The notes beneath the pieces are model-generated. The model saw nothing but the letters and a program-made list of their open reading frames with translations, was not told where the DNA came from and searched no databases. Below are positions 21,879-33,373 of a DNA stretch of 64,000 bases, piece after piece; the stretch's first letter is position 1, and every line of letters begins with the position of its first letter. The position numbers and the translations under genes were made by a program. This DNA is from Circinella umbellata (taxonomy: Eukaryota > Mucoromycota > Mucoromycetes > Mucorales > Lichtheimiaceae), in assembly GCA_025093555.1 (NCBI GenBank), contig JAIWNF010000049.1, positions 186,001 through 250,000 of the forward strand, read 5' to 3'.

Positions 21879-24800
21879 AATATAATAATAATGTATATAT
21901 ATTTATATATTATATATAATATATGTAATAAAAGATAATAAAAAAATGATATCGAAAATAAGAAAAAGAAAAAGAAAGAGTTATTTTGTTGTTGTTTTTC
22001 TTTTTTTCTTATGAGGATTTGTATATAAACGGTTTACACAACAACAATAAAAATAAATAGGTGGAAACATGATCTATACATGCAAAATGAAAGATATATA
22101 CCAAATTTGGATTATTGTTTTTTTTTATGTTTCCTCCCCTCTTTTGCATCGGCTCGGAAACTGAATATCTTCATTCCTATTTTTATAATTTTGACATGAC
22201 ACAACAATTTTCTATTTCTGTTTCGTCGTTCCTATATACAATTTTTTATTCTTTTAGGCAGTTGATTATTTTTGTTTTAACAAGAGTCGTTTGTTTTTTC
22301 AATTTAACAGTTGATTTTTTTTTTTTCAACCTGAAGGCAGAAATTTTTGGTATGGCACCAGTACAAAAAAAAGATTCTAAAAAAAGCTTTGACTATCCCA
22401 TTCGACAATACAGAACAAATAATAGTTTTAAAAATATGATGAGCGTAACAGTACTAAATGGACAGTAGTAAAGACTATAACATCGGTTCCCCCAGGAAAA
22501 CAACGTGGAAAATATGACTTTGCATTTCGCATCCATCTTTTGACAGTCTCTAGTAGTAACCAGGTAGGCTGACGATTGGATAATGTGAGGTGCTACAGCA
22601 TTACATACTTGTAGTTAAGATCTCTCTCGCTTGACACTGGCCTTTAAAGTTTTGACCAAAATTTCTCTGTCAGATTCAGCACTGGTGAATATGGAAATAG
22701 ATATAATATAAGGAGTCCACGATTTTTTTTTCAACAGCATCAAATCAAACGGAAAAGTGTAGTGAACTTCTCTCCTAAATCTGGTTCCATTACGTGCAAA
22801 GTATGATATGGCCAATACACAAAAGCTCTATGAATTTTTGAGTTCATATTCGTTGAATCGCATATTTTTTCTTTTGGTGTAAAAACATCTCGTTAATAAG
22901 AACAACCGAAAACGAGCAGCTTTTTTAATTTATCGATAATTCATTCACTCCGTTTACTCTGCAGTCATTTTATGCATAAAGGCGTCTGTAAAAAAAATTA
23001 AAAATCATGTACATTGAGTGTAAAGGAAACAACAAGAAAACAATATGCATGTTCTCGAACAATACCATCTGATTACTTCGACAATTAAATGCTTAAACAT
23101 CACATATAGAGTACGTATAACGAATAGCTGACAGTAATTATCATTTCATTTCAAATAGTTATAAATTCAAATCCATTTATAGAATAATCTCGCTACTGGG
23201 GCCATTTCCTAATTGGGAACAATTAATTTCATCTGCCTCATACATGCTATCCGGGCCCTTTTTTATTTGCCTGTGGTCCGTCATAACCTCCTTTGCGTTG
23301 TTGCCATGTCAACATGTCAACACAGATCAATGGTAATATGTGTAAAATAAAGACTATGTGACTAGTTTATTAAATAGTTTTTTTTTTTCATTTCTAATAG
23401 AAAAGCCGAACGACTATCTGGAGCCTTGCAAAAAAAAAAAATGATGCGTCTGGCTACCACAACGGGAAATTTTTGGCACATTTGGCACGATTTGCACGCT
23501 TTCAAACTTTATCAATTCAAACAAACAAGCTATATTTAGTTGTTACAAAGAACAGATTGATTCGAAAAGCCCGGAAGCTTCAATGAAACGGATCTTTATC
23601 TCAAAAGCTTCCAACATAATGAATAGTGTAAAGTATCCAAAAAACCTCCTTTTTTTTACAATCAAGCTGACCTTTGTTCACGCTGATTTATTTTGCCAGA
23701 CTTCTTGTTTCACTGCTGACACAGAAAATATCGATTGGTTGGAATTAGTTTGTGAAAAAGTATATTCTTGAACTCTTTCCGCCAATGTTAACTCTGAATT
23801 TGGATTTTCCTAGATTTAGCCTTTCATTTGGAGACTCCGTTGGGGCAATGAATCTCCCAAATCGGTTCTCCAAATCTAGCAAATTTAACTTTTGGGGAGT
23901 CCGTTGGGCATCCTCTAACGAACACAAAAATCCAACGCTGACGACGATCTTATTATTGAACAACAATCCAAGAACATAATTACCAACATTTGTATGATGT
24001 CACAGTTAAAAAAGGATTTAATATTGATACAAGTTCGTCCAATAGGACCATACCTTTGGCAATGGACGTTATTGGTAAGACAAATAATATAATGATAATG
24101 ATGATATGGATTGTAACCAATTACTCATACAAATAACCATAGTCTTTTTAAAAAGTCTCCGCAGCTGTATATATCATGTGTTTACTGATAAGATGCTTTT
24201 GTGGCAAGTAAAGTCATCGATAAATATATTGAATTGCCTACGACATTGGTGGAATTCAAAGAATTCATTGAATTATTCGGTAAGGATATTTTGATATTCT
24301 GGGATATTTCTGCGGAGAGGTAATAATACAAAGTATAATACTAATTATACGTTATAATAAAAGTTATACATTAGTTCAGCTGCTAAGGAAATTCTCGCAT
24401 CTGTTGTCATCAACACAAACGTAAGTTTGAAGCAATCATAAAAGATAACGATCCATCTTGCAGTTGTGGTCCGAAAATCTATTTTCCTGATAACAAGAAA
24501 AGCAGGCCATGAACCCTTGATCCACCACCACCATAATAACAAAACATGTTGTATCCAACACATATTATTCATAAAGATAATTATTTGTCATTTTAATTAT
24601 TAAAGTATAGTGTATCTTTAATTATGCTTTGCTGACATTTTGTGTATTTTCCTATTTGGACCATGATTTGTAAGAACACAGAAGTTCGTCTTCCATAACG
24701 GTAGCAGATATCAGCTGTATAGATATACCATATCGTCAACCGCACAGAGTCTAATCTTATATTCATTTTGAAATTGACACGGAATTTGTTGATACGTACT

Positions 24801-26999
24801 TTTCCTGGTAATGATGATCCACTCTGATCCAGTACTCATTAAATGCATTGGTAGATTTTCTCTCTTTTGCTAAGTTTTCCCATATCTTTTTTATTTTTTT
24901 TTATTATCCTTATTGCTCCCAAAACTACTTCTGTTTCTCTATTTTCGTGCTCCTATACATTCCCGCTATACTTTATCCCACCTTTGCCTACATGTCTCTT
25001 ACGTAACTCCTAACATGTAGCCCAACAACAAAAAAACTCTTTAGACCTTAGAAAATACGAAACCTGATATGTATCGCTGAGTATATTACTGATTAACGAA
25101 TATGCCATCAGCATTTTTAAATGCAAATCAAAATTTCATGTTATTTAAGAGCATTGGCATTCAGTTGACATGTCATTGTAGGCAGGGTAGATTATTTACC
25201 CGGTCAAAGCAAGTTATTTAATTGGCTGAGCGGGCCGGTTTCTGGGTCTACAAAAAACCCGATTATATATTTCTTCTGTTCCTGACACTTTAGTTCTCCA
25301 GCAACAAGTACTGCCTTTTTTTTTATATCTGCCATTTTTTTTCTCTTTAATAAGTCTCATATCTACTTTCTCTTAATATTCTATTTCAGTTACTATATTT
25401 TATATTTTTATTTCATAATTCTTTTTATGTATGTATTTTTTTTAGCAGGAATGGCATCCCAAAAGACGAATTATAGCCATGGTCAAACAACTACACGCCA
25501 GTGTTTGATAGTAATCGTAATTTATCGTTTGGTTAATGGCATCAGAACGTGAACGTGGATGACAACGACTTACGACGACAGCACCAAAAATGTTGACCGC
25601 GTATTATGGTAATTGGGTTTAACAGATTGGTGTAACCGTCATAAACCAACTCTTTCTCTGTCAGAATAGTACATAGGTCCAATAATCAAGATTAGACACT
25701 GGGGGAAATTGGGTTCCTGACACAATTGTGCGTAACCCTTTTCTCTTTCTTTTCAAGTTGCGGCCAAAAGACCATTACTACATTTAATATATTATTTATT
25801 ATTACGATATCTTTATACTGTATTTATAAAATTATTTAGTTAGTCAGAAATAAACTTTCGAGCCATTGAATTTTCGAACGCTTTCGTTTTTTTTTTGTAC
25901 GAAAACGTTTTACAATTATAATATTGTCTTGTGTATACACTAATAAATGTTTATGTAAACTAGTGTGTGATATCTAAAATGAAAAATCGTATTTCTACTC
26001 GGAGTGACGACATTTGTTTTGATAGCTAATTATTTGATATAAGATTTCAAAATTATGTAAATTATAACTTATTTTGATAGTATATAGTGTCTTGGTACGT
26101 AATATGATCCGTCTTGCTTGTATGTAAGAGGGAAACTATATAAACATCTGTAGTATGAGTAACAATATCGCATGTAGAAGGTTTGGATACTTTTATAATA
26201 AACTTAATAAGTAAATATATTTTTTTAGCTACAACATATGCTAATATATTTTTATGCAGAGCACCAATAATATTATCGTACATTACCCTGCAATTGTTCA
26301 CTTATAGTTCCAGTTACTTTAAAATAATAAATGCTGAGTGATGATAGTTTTATAGTACTCGAATCTAGTAAAGAGATATTTTGTATGTGTGTATTGCTTT
26401 TTATACGTAAAGTGATTTCAATAGTTATAAAATTCAACTACGTACTACATTTAACACCCATTCAACAAATATATATATCTAATACGTAAGCAATTAATTT
26501 TAAGATAATCTCTCACGTACCTTGATCAATAAAATACGCAAACAAACCAATCTCATATATGGTATCGAGAGATAAATATAAACGAATTTTGAAATCTACG
26601 GCTAATCTATGTATAGATCGATGATTTTTATTTTATTTCAAGATTACGTAACAATTATACTATTATATTTACATTTATAGCTCGGTAATTGTCTAATATC
26701 ACACGGGTATTACATATAATTTCTATAATTCTATTTCAAAGTAAATATTTATACTAAGTTCCTATACTATCTTTCTTTCATCGTAAGAATGATTATAGTG
26801 AGAATATTCACATATGCATAACTATTCACATCGATATATATATAAGAAAAGAAAAGAAATTACTTTCTCTAAGAATTACAACATCCAGATCTTTTTAAAG
26901 TACGGGTTAGTCCTTTTTCTTTTATCCTTTCTTTTTCCTCAATGAAAAATGTCAGTTCACATTTTATCCACCTTGAAGTCTTCGAACCATTAGGCCGTA
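21879..26999. other. gene-poor region with scattered decayed coding fragments
   Basis: About 5 kb lie between the DUF4203 gene and the repeat block. Short coding-like pieces occur, e.g. 22345-22465 (MAPVQKKDSKKSFDYPIRQY) and 22485-22563 in another frame (VPPGKQRGKYDFAFRIHLL). Two near-copies of a GGAGACTCCGTTGGGGCA-type sequence lie at 23830-23850 and 23895-23912. No intact gene, tRNA or recognisable element was found. The density of unrelated fragments suggests old transposons or pseudogenes. Confidence 0.5.
23992..24322 (+). pseudogene. unidentified coding-like fragments
   Basis: Two compositionally normal peptide segments lie close together: LYDVTVKKGFNIDTSSSN...AMDVIG (about 23993-24073), ending at a good donor, and KVIDKYIELPTTLVEFKE...ILIFWDISAER with a stop at about 24321. 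They could be exons of one decayed gene. I do not recognise the family. Confidence 0.3.
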
Positions 27000-27001
27000 C
27001 A

Positions 27002-27306
27002 TCTGGAAGCTTGAAACCGTTGGACCTTGGCGGTTGTTAGGTCAGCAGATCACAAAAAGTGATCGTTGACCATGGAGATCGTTATAAAAAATAATAATAA
27101 AAAAAGTTGGAGATTAATAAACAACTTGGCGAAAAAAAACACGGCTGTGGTAGTTTTATATTATAAACTTCACTTCAGTTCTCGTCTACCACTATAGCCA
27201 GCCACTTACTCTACTTGTAAAAACACCATTGCCATTATGGTACTCAGTACAAGACGTGCAATCAGTAAAGGCAGCACCAAGAAACTGAAGCATAAAGGGA
27301 GCGGGA
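27002..27306 (+). repeat. left-hand copy of the 458/487-bp monomer, interrupted by the LINE
   Basis: It holds the monomer landmarks in order: AAGCTTGAAACC (27007), the hairpin at 27040-27071, the ACGGCTGTGGTAGTTTTAT block, the CCAGCCACTTACTCTACTTG block, CATTATGG, and AAAGGGAGCGGGA at its end. Its orientation matches the ten copies beyond the LINE. It shares variants (CCGTTGG, GGTCAGCAG) with the first copy right of the LINE but not with the others. Confidence 0.85.
27294..27306. repeat. left 13-bp direct repeat, probable LINE target-site duplication
   Basis: AAAGGGAGCGGGA here is repeated exactly at 32657-32669, at the other end of the LINE. In uninterrupted monomers this 13-mer occurs once, followed by AAAGAAAAAA. 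Confidence 0.65.
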
Positions 27307-27591
27307 GACGTTGTCGAATAACGCGCGCGGCAAATACCACTTCCTTTTATATTTTTTTTATTCTTTCCCAAAGACACACCTTTCCCTTTTTATAATAAAG
27401 CCGCATTGTCATCAAGCAAACAAGAATAAGCTACAAAAAACGTGTTTACATAAAACAAATTAAACATTTCAACAACCACCTCCTCATCGGGACAGCGCGT
27501 CCTTAAACATCGTACCAATAGCACCACATTGTTACACAGTCAAAAAATTCTTAATAGCAATAAATCGAGAATTACTACTACTAACAGAACA

Positions 27592-28860
27592 ATGAACAAC
27601 GAGTCGCAACCACATACGCAAGATTTAAACCTAAACACTGCCAAAGAAATCGGTAATAGCCAATGGGAACAGAATCTCCTTCAGAACTCTTCAGTATCTA
27701 CAAATCCATCCAGTCAACCTGATCTGAGTCACGTTCCAGAATGGGCTCATTTTATTGTCCACCAACAAATAGCCATGGCCAAAATAATAACAGAGCAAGC
27801 AATGGAACTAAAAGTTCAAGAGGGCAAACTCTAGCTTTTCCAAAAGCTGATTGAAGAAAACGAGGCGCTCAAAACCGAATTAGCAACCTACAAAGCAAAA
27901 CTTCAATATTTGGAAACACAGCAGCATCAAACCACTACAAGAGAAAGTTGCTAATGATGTCTTCGCAGATCAGGACCTTCTTCTCACAGACATGCGCGAA
28001 TCAGGCCATGCTTTATCTATTGAGGAGTGGGAAATGAGAAAAGCCGAAATTAAGGTTCAGCAACAACAGCAACAACAACAAGATAAAGAAACGCAGTCGA
28101 AACAGCTCAAACAACTTGAGCAGCAAATGCCCCATCATCAACAACAGCATCGTCACCACCATCTACAGCAAAATGCCCCGGCAACATAATACGCAAAGGT
28201 TACAGACAGAAGCATTACACCAATAAAAAAAAAGAGGCTGTCTAACCACCTTCTGAAAAATTACTTAATTGGGCACATCGCCTTTTAACACCAGCAAATG
28301 ATACCACAGCATACTCTTTTGTTTATATGGGCTCGCCACGTTGCACATTACACAGCGAAACCAGGAAGCTCTTCGTTTGGTAGGCGTTGCAACAGAACGC
28401 GTGATCGACATTCAATTTCCCGCACATGGAATCGTAGCACTCCTAATTCATTCTTGATATGAAGCAGAACTTCGTGATCTACTCACCCATGCAAAATTAA
28501 CACCTAAAAATGATTTTGACCCAATCTCAGCAAATACCATTGGTGACTCCACTCTTCTGGCAAAACTATCAGCAACCGAAAGAGCGGATGAAGCTAAAAA
28601 AAATCTACCAAGAACGGATGTTGGCTATGTGCTTACGCATGTCAAAAAAAACATCTAGGTATCACCATACTCAGACACTTCACTTCTCTTTCGAAAGAAG
28701 ATAAGCACCACATCGATTCTGCATACTGGACCAAATTCCAAGACATGAACCCAAAACTAACACCCCGCCAACATCGTCCTATCAGCACTCTTAATGAAGC
28801 TCACAACTTGTTGTCTAGTGGTAAGGATGACACCATCGACAAGACGGAACACATGGAAAT
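27592..28860 (+). pseudogene. LINE ORF1-like (gag-type) remnant
   Basis: It starts MNNESQPHTQDLN at 27592. After a stop near 27832 come a coiled segment (LIEENEALKTELATYKAKLQ), a Q-rich stretch (28050-28190) and, across further breaks, a folded-looking region from about 28350 (LRLVGVATERVIDIQFPAHG, then LTPKNDFDPISANTIGDST). Histidine/glutamine-rich linkers are frequent. ORF1 products of LINEs bind the element RNA. At least four frame changes or stops separate the parts. Confidence 0.65.
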
Positions 28861-28869
28861 ATAATAATA

Positions 28870-31800
28870 GACCAACTAAAAATCGGTTTATTAAATGCAA
28901 CTGGTGTTGCCAAATCACCAGATGAAATTATTAATTTCTGCAACAACAACAATATTGATTTAATCCTCATCACAGAAACGTTTCTCATATGTGGTCGACT
29001 ACAGACTGACTGGCTTCAGTATCACAACTATGCAATTCAACCTGACATCAAAAAGAGGGGACAAGGTGGTATCTCCCTTCTTATACTCCCTAATCTCAAT
29101 TTACACATCCATCATCTCCCTAATACAAGCCGTTTCTCTTTATCATTTCAAATTGGCATATATATATACCTTTCATGGTCTATATCTTCCACCACCACCG
29201 ACTCTAAATGACACTACTACTATCAAGCTGCTGGACCAGCTCAATATTACAAATAACACTATTATCTTAGGAGTTCTAAATGTGCGTTCAAAATTGCTGA
29301 CTGGTGATCATTCAAACAACACTCGTGGAATTCATGCATTAGAACCATGGATTACTGGGAATGGTCTACATGTATGGAATAGAGCACTGACCTGCACACA
29401 ACCAACATTTCATACAGCAGCTGGAACAACGAACAAGTATCATTGACTTATTCATTCACCAGAAAACATCATAATGAATCCAACTATGAATATTCACGAT
29501 ATGACTTCGCTTTCAACATACCACCATCTCTGTACCTTACTGTTTTCACCACATTTACCATAGAAACCGCTACCAGTCCGAAATTCTACTCGTCAACACT
29601 GGAAACTCCAACGGTTATCTGATCCAGAACTTAGACAATTATTTATTAAAAAATTTGAAAACAATATTAACAGCATCAACATCGTACTTGACCAGCTTTG
29701 TCATAGCACCATCAGCATTCCATACCCACCAACCATTGAACAACTAGGCAGTGATATAACTTTGGCTATATATGATGCACTTGACCATAGTGTGTCTCAT
29801 ACAAAACCACGCCCTAAAACATGGAATATGTACTGGAATGCAGAGCTACAACTGAAGGCTGACCTAAGAGAAGAAGCATACCGAAAATGACGTAGAGCAC
29901 CAAATAATTTAATTATACGTGCAAAATTATGGTCAGTATATATTACAAAATGTGATGATTTCTCCAAAACACTATCAAGAACTCGCTGTTTAACCTGGAA
30001 ACAATTTTGCCTAAACTCGGCAATGCACCCCCCAATGAGGCTAATATTGTTATTAAGAGGCTGCGTAGCAATCGAAAACCAACATATATTTTCAGATGTA
30101 GAAGGTCCACAAAAAGTAACAGAAAAAATGGTTTTACATTTATCTCAAGTTTTTGGTGGTGAAAGACCAAACCCACTTAACACCACAAGGTCCAATGCGT
30201 TTCCACAGCAACGAGGTTTTGAACATGACGAAAACGACAACCCTTTTCCAGCTGAAGAAATCGAATACTTAATTAAAAAAATGGCACTACACAAGGCTCC
30301 GGGTAATGATCACCTTACTGGTGCAATGCTAAAGCCAATAGTACATTCGCTATTGTTTACCTTGAGCAAATTTTTTAAACTCTGCTGGAACTGGTCATAT
30401 ATACTAACATCTTTTCGGACAGCTCAAGTCGTTCCTATTTACAAAAAAGGTGACCCAACAATGGCAGGTAATTTAGGCCAATTAGTCTCACCAGTGTATT
30501 CAGAAAGATACTCGAACGATTCTTATTACCAAAACCGCTCAGTACTATAATATTAACTCTTAGGATATATCCCAAGGAGGCTTCCGTCACCATAGAGGAG
30601 CTCTTGACAAAGCTTTCTCTCTTAATATGTTAATACACCAATAACAAAAACAATACAATACTCTTCCAGCACAAATATATATGAACATATGCGCAGCATA
30701 TGACTCTGTAGATCATGATATTATATGATCAAGGTTACAAACCAAATTCTGAGTGCCATGTTCCATCTGGTTAGACATATGTTTGATGATGTGCAAATTG
30801 CTGTTATTTTACAAAATCACCAATCACGATATATATACCCAAAAAAAGGAGTATTACAAGGTTCTATTCTTAGCCCACTGCTTTATGCTGTTTTCATTAA
30901 TCACTTCCTAAAAGGCTACGCCTCAATATGATTGTACATTGTCACAATCTATTAAAACTACGTGCAACACCTAAAGCTGGAACATCTGAAGCAGCTGCTC
31001 AAGAATGACACTATAAAGGTGGTATTAATGGCCGTCCTAATAAAAATCATCCAGATATCAACACAACAATCATCTCTTCATTATTATATGCAGACGATGT
31101 AGTTCTCCTAGGCTCCCCAAAGGATATTACCAAGCTACTTCATGTAGCAGAACGGCATTCCCTGGAATACAGATACAGATGGCACCCAGACAAATGTGCG
31201 ATCATTCAACCACTACCAAATATCAATGACGAGTCAGCTCCTATTACATCAACCCGCCAATCACCTTCCTCTGACTATTTCCTATATGGCGAACGTATAC
31301 TGAAAGTCCAACAATTTCAATACCTTGGACTACCATTCGACCATAATGGTATTAATTCTGACCAGCTTATACATCAACGCATCACTAAAGCAACTGGTAA
31401 CCTGGCATTACTTCGACAACTGGGTATTCATCAGTATGGTGCTGGGCTTTAGCCAGCTATCTGAGCATATCGAACATTTATATGAGCAGTTCTCGAATAT
31501 GGATTAGTAATTACCATATTATCAGCCAAACAAAAAGGAAAACTTAATAACGCACAAAAAAGCTGTATCAAAATGGAGAGGAACTGCAATAGTTTAACAC
31601 ATTTCCCAACATTAATACCTATGACACTGGCGAACATTCCTTCGATTTAACATAGGCTCCGTACTCTACAGCTAAAATCTGTAACCCAACTTCAAGAGCT
31701 TCCAGTAACAACACAAGCCCGATCAATTGAATTATCTTTTCTTTGGAATAAAAACAGCGACAAACAATGGAAACATCTCACCTCAAATAACCCATTTTCT

Positions 31801-32364
31801 CAGCTCCATAACCGATTAAAAAACAGCACCAGTCCACCAAAAGATACAGTCTACAAAGCAATTGAACAAAAACGAGATGAGGAATACCAGAATCTTAGCA
31901 CCAAACGTAAAACAATACACTGTCTCCGACATAACCGTATAATTGACCCAATACTTTATCTGCCAGCTTTTCCGCGTGATCCACATCGATTCGTAAAATG
32001 GCGTATCCATTGGCTACCATCTTATCCACTTAAAAATTGTCCTTGTGGTTTCATAGCAGCCAGCCGAGAACACTACAAATCCTGTCCTATGCTTCAGCCA
32101 CTACTTGATGATCTCAACAATATATTTGGTAGCCTTCCCATATTGCCTCCAAAACTTCAGCCTATAGATTTCATCATCCACAGCCTCCCGCGCTCTGAAA
32201 TTGGTTTGTCACTTGGAAAATGCAAAAAAACATGGCCAGCTCTCATTAATGTTCTCCGGGAAAATGACCGTTTAACTGATCCTCATAATGACTTTAATGA
32301 AGATGAACCAAACCCTGAGGACCCCATAGTTTCTTCGCCTCTACCCCCTACCCATACTCAATAA
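28870..32364 (+). pseudogene. LINE ORF2 remnant: endonuclease, reverse transcriptase, C-terminal knuckle
   Basis: The endonuclease start reads LLNATGVAKSP...IDLILITETFL (about 28890-28985), the usual N-terminal APE motif with the TE pair. RT blocks follow: LHKAPGNDHLTGAMLKP (about 30290), TAQVVPIYKKGDP (about 30418), [20 protein letters not shown] (about 30841), [11 protein letters not shown] (about 31087) and YLGLPFD (about 31321). A CPCG-x8-H-x4-C knuckle lies at 32038-32090. Stops and frameshifts occur between almost every pair of blocks, so no full product can be made. Confidence 0.8.
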
Positions 32365-32656
32365 GCTACCAAGTATATCATCAATTCGTCGTTATTAATA
32401 TCCCTTGATCTCACTTCCTTATCCTCCACCCCCCTTTTTTCTCTTATAATCTGTTTACCTTTTACGTCTTTTCTCTTGTTACTACACTAGTTTAACTTTT
32501 TCCCTTCTTCAGGGGTTTTTTCAGTTAATACCTCCACTCTTTCTCTTTGTATATATACTCTTTTCTACGCATTAATCTACCGCAAGGAAGCGACCATATG
32601 CCTATAGGCGCAGTTCAAATTAGTCTTCCCATAAATAAAACAATAAATTTTAACTT

Positions 32657-32669
32657 AAAGGGAGCGGGA
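32657..32669. repeat. right 13-bp direct repeat, probable LINE target-site duplication
   Basis: This is an exact copy of 27294-27306. To its right the monomer sequence continues (AAAGAAAAAAAAAGGGGGGG), and to its left is the AT-rich LINE tail. Confidence 0.65.
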
Positions 32670-33341
32670 AAAGAAAAAAAAAGGGGGGGAGAAATTTTTG
32701 TCAGAGCGGAACTTTACCTGTGCTTATTATTATGCACCCTAAGGCCTTGACAGCTCGCGTGGCCGTCTAAACCGGTACCAGGTACACCTGGAAGTTTAAA
32801 CCGGCGGCTGGTACTCCTGGAAGCTTGAAACCGTTGGACCTTGGCGGTTGTTAGGTCAGCAGATCACAAAAAGTGATCGTTGACCATGGAGATTGTTATA
32901 AAAATAATAATAAAAAAAGTTAGAGATTAGTAAACAACTTGGCAAAAAAGAAAACGGCTGTGGTAGTTTTATGTTATAAACTTCACTTCAGTTCTGGTTT
33001 ACTACTATAGCCATCCGCTTACTCTACTTGTAAAAACACCAGTGCCATTATGGTGTTCAGTACAAAAGTGCAAGCAGCAAAGGCAGCACCACCAAAGTGA
33101 AGCATAATTATAATAAAGGGAGCGGGAAAAGAAAAAAAAAAGGGGGGGAGAAATTATTACTATAGTGGAACTTTACCTGTGCTTCTTATTATGCACCCTA
33201 AGGCCTTGACAGCTCGCGTGGCAGTCTAAACTGGTGTCAGGTACACCTGGAAGTTTAAAACGGCGGCTGGTATTCCCGGAAGTTTAAACCGGCGGCTGGT
33301 ACTTCGGGAAGCTTGAAACCATTGGACCTTGGCGGTTGTTA

Positions 33342-33373
33342 GGTCAACAGATCACAAAAAGTGATCGTTGACC
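33342..33373. other. conserved hairpin of the monomer (representative copy)
   Basis: The left arm GGTCAACAGATCAC and right arm GTGATCGTTGACC pair over 13 bp with one bulged A and an AAAAA loop. The same 32-nt structure occurs in all ten array copies and in the copy left of the LINE. The one arm difference (GGTCAGC in the two LINE-flanking copies) weakens a single pair. Confidence 0.85.

Larger units (their letters stand above)
27307..32656 (+). mobile_element. non-LTR retrotransposon (LINE), near full length but decayed
   Basis: About 5.35 kb bounded by an exact 13-bp direct repeat. The element runs: 5' leader (27307-27590), an ORF1-like region rich in glutamine (27592-28860), an apurinic-type endonuclease region (about 28870-29600), reverse transcriptase (about 30100-31500) with the YADD catalytic box near 31087, a C-terminal CPCG...H...C knuckle near 32038-32090, a stop at 32364 and an AT-rich 3'UTR. 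Both reading regions carry many stops and frameshifts, so it is inactive. Mucoromycota genomes carry LINE1-like elements (Grem-LINE1) concentrated near centromeres; membership is plausible but untested. Confidence 0.85.
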
